The notes under the pieces: generated by a model | Told to the model about the DNA's origin: nothing | Seen by the model: the letters and a program-made list of their open reading frames with translations, nothing else | Database searches by the model: none | Translations under genes and position numbers: made by a program | Origin: Sinorhizobium sp. BG8 | GTDB lineage: Bacteria; Pseudomonadota; Alphaproteobacteria; Rhizobiales; Rhizobiaceae | Direction of reading: 5' to 3' | Assembly: GCF_016864555.1 (NCBI RefSeq) | Contig: NZ_CP044011.1 | Span: forward strand, 1,097,001 to 1,161,000 | Length of the DNA stretch: 64,000 nucleotides | Shown here: piece by piece, positions 58,069 to 64,000 of the stretch | Numbering within the stretch: the stretch's first letter is position 1 | Layout of the letters: each line of letters begins with the position of its first letter

Positions 58069-59012
58069 ATGCCGGAGCCTAGAAAAATCATAATCGACAC
58101 GGACCCCGGACAGGATGACGCTGCGGCAATTCTGCTTGCTCTCGCAAGCCCGGACGACGTCGAAGTCCTGGGCATCACCACCGTCGCAGGCAATGTTCCC
58201 CTGGCGCTCACGTCCCGCAACGCCCGTATCATCTGCGAACTGGGCGGCAGGCCGGATCTCAAGGTATTTGCCGGAGCCGACAAGCCGCTCGCGCGCCCGC
58301 TGGTGACGGCCGAGCACGTTCACGGCAAGACAGGCCTGGACGGCCCGAGCTCGACGAGCCGGTCATGGCGTTGCAGGAGCAGCACGCTGTCGACTTCATC
58401 GTGGAGACGCTTCTGCGAGAGCCCCCGAAGAGCGTCACGCTCTGCACGCTCGGTCCGCTGACCAACGTGGCGCTCGCGCTGCGCAAGGCGCCCGAGATCG
58501 CCGGCCGCGTCCGTGAACTCATCATGATGGGCGGCGGGTTCTTTGAAGGTGGCAACATCACACCCGCGGCCGAGTTCAACATCTACGTCGATCCCGAGGC
58601 CGCGGATGCGACCTTCAGATCGGGCATTCCGATCGTGATGATGCCGCTCGATGTCACCCACAAGGTCTTGACCTTCAAGGAGCGTGTGGAGCGGATCCGC
58701 AAGATCGGTACGAAGCCCGCGCTGGCGCTTGCCGAAATGCTGGAGTTCTTCGAGCGTTTCGACATCGAGAAGTACGGTTCGGACGGCGGGCCGTTGCATG
58801 ATCCCACTGTCGTCGCCTACCTGTTGAGGCCGGAACTCTTCAACGGACGGGATTGCAATGTCGAAGTGGAGATCAGCTCACCGCTGACGCTCGGCATGAC
58901 GGTGGTCGACTGGTGGCAGGTCACGGGCAGAACGCCGAATGCGAAGGTCATCAAGGACGTAAATGCCCAGGGCTTCTTCGATCTCCTGACGGAACGTCTG
59001 CACCGCCTCTGA
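58069..59012 (+). CDS. Inosine/uridine-preferring nucleoside hydrolase, one frameshift
   Basis: With one base restored, a 314-residue nucleoside N-ribohydrolase that splits nucleosides into base and ribose. The calcium/catalytic cluster DTDPGQDDA is at residues 10-18 (Asp10, Asp12, Asp16, Asp17), and ITTVAGN, TLGPLTNVALAL and MGGGFFEGGNITPAAEFN follow. The frame breaks at 58344-58346, where GGCCCGAG should read GGCCCCGAG to give D-G-P-E-L-D-E. Ribokinase 2.7 kb away could use the ribose released. ATG 58069 has GGCAGGGAG upstream. Confidence 0.88.
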
Positions 59013-59044
59013 GTATCCGTCGCTCGTACATGTCGACAAATGAA

Positions 59045-59070
59045 AACGGCGCCCGAGGGCGCCGTTGATG
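59045..59070. terminator. Bidirectional terminator between nucleoside hydrolase and chemoreceptor
   Basis: AACGGCGCCC/GGGCGCCGTT, a 10-bp stem with a 2-base loop by pairing, in the 80-bp convergent gap. On the minus strand it is followed by TTTTCATTTG. Confidence 0.75.
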
Positions 59071-59092
59071 TTTTGGTCCGTGCGTTCCGTTC

Positions 59093-61431
59093 TCAAAACT
59101 CTTCCCAGTCGTCATGCGCGAGCGCCGTATTGCCTGCCACCTGCGGGATGGAGCGGGCAGGGGCGGCGACCGGACGGGCTGCCGGAGCGGGAGCCGGTCT
59201 GTAGGTCTGACGCTGCGGCTGGGCCTGTACGGGCTGGGCAAAGTGCTGGGCGCCTGATCCTGCGCGGAAGCGGGAGACGAGCGACTTCAGGAGCTTTGCT
59301 TCCTCGTTCAGCGTCATGCTTGCGGCCGTCGTCTGCTCGACCATTGCCGCGTTCTGCTGGGTGACCTGGTCCATCTGGTTGACGGCGGAGTTGATCTCCT
59401 TGAGGCCAACGGCCTGTTCGGAAGCGGAGCCGGAGATCTGGCGGATCAGGTTGTTGATCTGCATGACCTGCTCGGCGATCTTCTGGAGCGCCGTGCCTGC
59501 CCTTCCGACGAGGTCCACGCCTTCGCGTACCTGGACTTCGGACGTGTTGATCAGACCCTTGATCTCCTTGGCGGCATTGGCGGAGCGCTGTGCCAGTTCG
59601 CGCACTTCCTGGGCAACGACCGCGAAGCCCTTGCCTGCCTCGCCCGCCCGGGCAGCCTCGACGCCTGCGTTGAGAGCGAGCAGGTTCGTCTGGAAGGCGA
59701 TCTCGTCGATGACACCGATGATGCGGCTGATATCGAGCGAGGACTGCTCGATGCCGTGCATGGCGGCGATCGCCTTCTGCACCACTTCGCCGGAGCGCTC
59801 CGCATCCGTGCTTGCAGCTTCTACCGACTGAGCCGCGACGCGCGCATTCTCGGCGCTCGAGTTGACCTGCGAGGTCAGCTGGTCGAGAGCGGCGGCCGTT
59901 TCCTCGAGGCTTGCGGCCTGCTGTTCCGTCCGGTGCGACAGGTCGTTGGCGCCGCTCGAGATTTCGCTCGTGCCGTTGCCGATGTTGCCGACCGACTGGT
60001 TGACCGTCTGGATCGTCTCTTCAAGGCTCGTCATTGCCGAGTTGAAGTCCGTCTTGATCTTGGCGTAGTCACCGGGAATTCACCCGACAGGCGGAACGCG
60101 AGATTGCCCGAGGAGAGTTCCGAGAGACCTTCTGCAAGCCGCGCAACGATATCGCGCTGGAGAGCGGCTGCAGATGTACGTTCGGCTTCCGCCTTGGCAC
60201 GCTCGGCTTCCGTCAGCTGGCGCTGGCCTTCGGCTTCGCCCTCGAGACGTACGGCGTCGGCCAGCTTGTGGCGGAAGCCTTCAAGCGCACGAGCAACCGC
60301 ACCGGTTTCATCCTGGTTTTGCTGGCCGCTGACCGCTTCGCCGTAGCTTCCGGCGCTCAGCTTGTTCACGTCACGAATGAGCTGGCCGAGCGGCAGTTTT
60401 ACGTTGTTGCGAACGGCGAAGTAGAGTGCACCCATGACCGCAAGCAGGACAAGCAGTCCGCCGGCGACCATCATCAACGTCTGTTCGGTGAGTGGCCCGC
60501 TGACGGCGCTGTGCGGAATGTCGACGGATACCAGCCAGGTGGTGTTGAGGCCAGGGACAGCGAACGGATAGATCAGGCGGTCGTACGCGCCGACTTTGTC
60601 GCTGACGAGATCATTGATCGTGACCGGCGCGGAAGTCGAAGCGGCGTTCTTGACCAGGTCGGTGCCGATATCCGCGTAGTCCTTCATGAGAAGATCGTTC
60701 GAAGGTGCCACCAGCCACTTGGCAGACTGGGTGAGAAGCAGCACGCGGCCGCTTTCGAAGGGGTGGAGCGCCTGAAGCTTGTCGGACAGCGCCTTCAGCG
60801 AAATGTCCACGCCGGTGACGCCGATCATCTTGCCGCCCGAGTTTACGGGGAAGGCAATCGAGCTCATGGCTACATTCTCGCCGGTCTCGGTAGCAACATA
60901 GGGCTGCGTGATCGCGCCTTGTCCGCTTGCCGCGGCCAGGGCGTACCACTCCGCCTTGTAGTCCGATGTGAAGGCCGAGAACGAGATCCCGGTCTTGCTC
61001 TTCGTCCAGTAGGGGTTGAATGCGCCGTTCTTGTCCGCGCCGAACTCCAGCTTTCCGGCCAGTTCAGGCGACTTGCCGTCAAAGGCGTTTGGCGCTTCCG
61101 AAAACCAGCTGCCGAATGCGAACTCGTTGAGCTCGACATTGGCCTTGAGGAGCTCGATGGTCGCCTTGCGATCGAAGAACCCACCTGCATGGCCATGGGA
61201 CAGGATGCCGGACATCGAACGCGCAGCGCTGGCAAGCTCGCCCACGGACGCGGAAATGTCGTTCGCGATGGCCTTCGCCTCGGTCTGGGCGACGTTCATC
61301 GTAAGCGAATGAATCCGGTCCCGGCTCTGCGAAATCAGGAAGTAGTTCGATACGACGAGCACCAGCGCAATGGCGGCGCCGCTGATCAGCATCAGCTTGG
61401 CAGCGATCGATTTGAAGGAAAACTTGAGCAT
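59093..61431 (-). CDS. Methyl-accepting chemotaxis protein with Cache sensor, one frameshift
   Basis: About 779 residues once one base is restored. A membrane segment at about 10-30, a periplasmic double-Cache domain (about 40-300, with GKMIGVTGVDISLKALSDKL), a second membrane segment (about 312-332), HAMP-like linkers, then the signalling domain with hairpin tip QTNLLALNAGVEAARAGEAG. It ends in DDWEEF, matching the xWxxF tether for CheR/CheB. The frame breaks near 60072-60076: GAATTCCCGGTGAC should read CCCGGGTGAC to give E-F-P-G-D-Y-A-K. ATG 61431 has GAGGC upstream. The ligand is unknown. Confidence 0.88.
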
Positions 61432-61688
61432 TGAATGCCTCGCACGAAGGGGTGGCGCGGAAGCGCGCATTCGGGTGACGGGTCGTGGGGAGGTCCCATC
61501 ATGGGACAAGGGCGTCGCGCGGCGCAGTCCGCCGCGTTCCCGAAGCCGGGATGACGCCTACAATGGCACAATCGATAAGCCCAATTCGTTAACAATGAGG
61601 CAATGCGAATGGCGATAGTCGTCCGTCATCGGCGGCAGGCGGCATCGGCCTCCGCGACCGGGGAGTTCCGACGTGCAGCGATGCTCTT

Positions 61689-62588
61689 TTAGAGGCTGCG
61701 GTCCACTTCCGCCGCAAGCGGAATCGATGGCTGGGCTCCACGCTTGAGGCAGGCAAGCGAGCCCGCCACGGCGGCACGCCGCAATGCTTCCGGGAGCGCT
61801 AATCCGGCGTCCAGGGAGGCGACCATATAGCCGCAGAACGTATCGCCAGCCGAGACCGTGTCGACCGGCTCGATGACCAGCCCCTTGGCACGATGGAGCT
61901 GCCCGCCGCTGATCGCAACGACACCTTCCGCACCCAGCGTGACGATCAGTGTCTGGCCGCTCTTTGCGTGCAACTCGCTCATTGCCTTCTCGCGCTCGCT
62001 GGCCGACAGGTCCTCGCGTCCGGCGAACAACTCGAACTCCGTCTCATTGGCCACGAGAATATCGGCCATGGCGCCCAGTCTTCGCGCGTCGGGCGTCAGC
62101 GGAGCAAGGTTGATCACGGACGTCACGCCCTTTGTGCGGGCCTCCGTCAGCGCCGCCTCCACGGCCGCTGCCGGCACCTCCAGTTGCAGCATCAGGAAAT
62201 CGCCGCCGTTCATGGATGCGATCGCCTCGCGGGCATCGTCGGCACTGACGGTGCCATTGGCACCGGGCACCACCACGATGACGTTCTCCCCGTCGCCCCC
62301 GACGAGAATGTGCGCGGTACCGGTCGGCTCCGGCGAGGTCTTCACGAGAGAGAGATCGGTACCGGCACCCTCCAGCAGGGCCAGCGCATCGCCGGCAAAG
62401 CCGTCGCTCCCCACAGCGCCCGCCATGCGTACCTGGGCGCCGGCGCGTCGTGCAGCGAGCGCCTGGTTTGCCCCCTTGCCACCGGCCGCGGTGCTGAAGC
62501 TGCCGCCGGCAACCGTTTCCCCGGGCTTCGGCAGGCGCTCGGTCGTGGCGATGAGGTCCATGTTGATGGATCCGAAAACAGTGATCAT
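61689..62588 (-). CDS. rbsK: Ribokinase
   Basis: A 299-residue PfkB-family kinase, ribose to ribose-5-phosphate. The substrate-binding AAGGKGANQALAARRAGA is near 34-51, with NLAPLTP and the catalytic PVDTVSAGDTFCG near 239-251. ATG 62588 (MITVFGSINMDL) is the family start. rmuC ends 47 bp upstream. No ribose transporter is in the window; a nucleoside hydrolase lies beyond the chemoreceptor. Confidence 0.93.
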   Translation of the reverse strand: MITVFGSINMDLIATTERLPKPGETVAGGSFSTAAGGKGANQALAARRAGAQVRMAGAVGSDGFAGDALALLEGAGTDLSLVKTSPEPTGTAHILVGGDGENVIVVVPGANGTVSADDAREAIASMNGGDFLMLQLEVPAAAVEAALTEARTKGVTSVINLAPLTPDARRLGAMADILVANETEFELFAGREDLSASEREKAMSELHAKSGQTLIVTLGAEGVVAISGGQLHRAKGLVIEPVDTVSAGDTFCGYMVASLDAGLALPEALRRAAVAGSLACLKRGAQPSIPLAAEVDRSL

Positions 62589-62635
62589 CTTGGTGTGTCC
62601 GTCCCTTTGGTTTGCTGGGACACTGCCCGAGGCCA

Positions 62636-63844
62636 TCAGTCTTCGTCAACCACTCTCAGTTTAAGCTGGCCCGTGCGACTTTCGACACTCCGGCCACCCG
62701 GCTCCGAAGACGGCGGTGCCGCCGCAGGCTGCTCGAACTCCATTTCACCGATGCGCGATCCGCGGCGCGCGAGCTTCTCTGTCGAGGTCAGGATCTGGTC
62801 GACGTCTTTCTGCGCCGCGGTGAAATGACCGTGCAGCTTGCGCACCCGGTCGTCGAGACGGGTAAGGTCGTCCATCAGTCGCACGACCTCGGCCTGTATC
62901 ACATGGGCCTGCTCGCGCATGCGCTGGTCGCGGAAAAGCGCCTGAAGAACCTGGATCGAAAGCAGGAGCAGCGACGGGGAGACGATCACGATGCGGGCTC
63001 GGTGGGCGCGCTGGACGACCATTTCGAAGGATTCGTGAATTGCCGCGAAAATCGACTCTGACGGCACGAACAGGAAGGCGGTGTCCTGTGTCTCGCCGGC
63101 GATGAGGTACTTCTCCGCAATGTCGCGGATATGGACCTCCATGTCCCTTCGGAACTGTGTTGCCGCGGCTTTCGCCGCCTCTGGCGATCCGGCGGCGGCA
63201 ATGGCATTCCATGCCTCCAGCGGAAATTTCGCGTCGATCACCAGCGGCGGCTGTCCGTTCGGCATGCGGATCGTGCAATCTGGACGTACGCCGGTAGAAA
63301 GCTGCTGTTGGAACCCATAGGCCCCCTGAGGCAGTCCGTCTGCGACGATGGTCTCCATGCGCGCTTGCCCGAAGGCACCGCGTGTCTGCTTGTTGGAGAG
63401 GATGGCCTGAAGGCCTACGACATCCTTTGCCAGCGACTGAATGTTCGTCTGGGCGGAGTCGATCACGGCAAGCCGCTCCTGCAGCTTCCTCAGATTGTCG
63501 TGGGTCGCCCGTGTCTGCTCGCTGATCGACTGCCCGAGGCGTTGGGTGAGCCCGTCAAGCCGCTGGTTGATCGCCTGGTTCGTTTCCGCCTGGCGCGCGC
63601 CGAACACTTCGGCCATGGCGGCCACGCGGCCCTGCAGCTCGGTCTGCGCCTTCAGGAGCTCGCCAAGCTGGATCTGCGCGGAGGAAGCAGCCTCCGCATC
63701 CCGCCTGTTCGAGCGCCGGGCGAGCCCGATCGTGAGCGCGACAAGCACAAGGAAACCGAGTGAAGCGAGCGCTAATGCGGGATTTCGGGACACGGTCTCC
63801 GAGGCACGAATCACCACATGATGAAGGGAAGATTGGAAATCCAT
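62636..63844 (-). CDS. rmuC: DNA recombination protein RmuC
   Basis: A 402-residue protein with an N-terminal membrane helix (about 24-42), a coiled coil (about 50-140) and the RmuC nuclease-like domain (about 150-350: GAFGQARMETIVADGLP, PLVIDAKFPLEAW, DTAFLFVPSE). RmuC limits DNA inversions and anti-phage roles have been proposed for relatives. It is divergent from def, the normal rhizobial order. Confidence 0.94.
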   Translation of the reverse strand: MDFQSSLHHVVIRASETVSRNPALALASLGFLVLVALTIGLARRSNRRDAEAASSAQIQLGELLKAQTELQGRVAAMAEVFGARQAETNQAINQRLDGLTQRLGQSISEQTRATHDNLRKLQERLAVIDSAQTNIQSLAKDVVGLQAILSNKQTRGAFGQARMETIVADGLPQGAYGFQQQLSTGVRPDCTIRMPNGQPPLVIDAKFPLEAWNAIAAAGSPEAAKAAATQFRRDMEVHIRDIAEKYLIAGETQDTAFLFVPSESIFAAIHESFEMVVQRAHRARIVIVSPSLLLLSIQVLQALFRDQRMREQAHVIQAEVVRLMDDLTRLDDRVRKLHGHFTAAQKDVDQILTSTEKLARRGSRIGEMEFEQPAAAPPSSEPGGRSVESRTGQLKLRVVDED

Positions 63845-63961
63845 GCGCGGACCATAGCACCGTTTCGCGAGAGTGTAAGATCATAACGTGAACAAACTGC
63901 GACCGTCTACAGCGACGCGCAAGAGAATTGAAAGCTGCCACGCAACACGCTAAGGAGACGC

Positions 63962-64000
63962 ATGACCATCAAACCGCTGATAATTCTTCCCGATCCCATA
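63962..64000 (+). CDS. def: Peptide deformylase (first 13 codons)
   Basis: Only MTIKPLIILPDPI is visible before the window ends, behind a strong TAAGGAGA. This N-terminus matches rhizobial Def, which removes the formyl group from nascent proteins. Position next to divergent rmuC agrees. Confidence 0.8.
   Translation, partial: MTIKPLIILPDPI

Noticed and set aside
58365-59012. Nucleoside hydrolase, hrcA, lnt and chemoreceptor as true pseudogenes
   Set aside because: Each has only single-base losses and otherwise intact, conserved coding sequence on both sides, which argues for sequence error.

Overview
The window is a GC-rich stretch of an alphaproteobacterial chromosome. It most resembles a member of the Rhizobiales, in or near the Rhizobiaceae. 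The evidence is gene order (rpsT-dnaA; rph/rdgB/hemW divergent from hrcA/grpE; lptC-lptA-lptB-rpoN-hpf-ptsN; olsB-tme-mutS-glnD-murJ-trpS-usp-nfu-tsaB-rimI-fur-olsA-miaB-phoH-ybeY-corC-lnt-HTH-metK), the ornithine-lipid genes, a ROSE-like heat-shock leader and a CcrM-type (GANTC) site cluster at dnaA. From memory this order matches Sinorhizobium meliloti and its relatives; no database was consulted. Genus cannot be fixed from the window. No tRNA, rRNA, insertion sequence, prophage or CRISPR array was seen.

Layout. 1-10.9 kb: a pirin fragment, a class II glutamine amidotransferase, coaBC, a potassium channel with a zinc-ribbon tail, a very large FecR-TPR-outer-membrane-barrel gene, ubiB, ubiE, and divergent mutM. 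The channel and FecR genes look like an accessory insertion into an otherwise conserved ubiE-ubiB-coaBC run. 10.9-15.2 kb: rpsT, an 870-bp regulatory gap rich in GANTC sites and hairpins, dnaA, then hemW. 15.2-24.5 kb: rdgB, a VOC protein and rph; heat-shock genes hrcA and grpE; then ptsN, hpf, rpoN and the LPS-export genes lptB/A/C. 24.7-33 kb: sppA, ihfB, a LapA-domain protein, a CoxG-like protein, two RNA methyltransferases with lspA (translationally coupled), an orphan hybrid histidine kinase, and olsB behind a likely PhoB box. 33-57 kb: the long conserved block from tme to trmB. 57-64 kb: DUF1150 and hsp20 under a sigma-32 promoter and RNA-thermometer-like leader, nucleoside hydrolase, a chemoreceptor, ribokinase, rmuC and the start of def.

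Five genes (fecR-like, hrcA, lnt, nucleoside hydrolase, chemoreceptor) are split by a total of seven single-base deletions. Every one is a missing base, and nearly all sit in or beside short G/C runs. Restoring one base at each site gives full-length family members, so these are most likely sequencing or assembly errors rather than pseudogenes.

Most of the window is housekeeping: coenzyme A, ubiquinone and SAM synthesis, replication initiation, DNA and RNA quality control, envelope biogenesis, nitrogen signalling (GlnD, RpoN, PtsN). The most interesting non-coding signals are the region ahead of dnaA (seven GANTC sites in 128 bp, a CtrA-like site, and about 450 bp of nested hairpins), the PhoB-type box at olsB, and the ROSE-like hairpin at hsp20. 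The most interesting unexplained genes are the FecR-TPR-barrel protein and the zinc-ribbon channel beside it.
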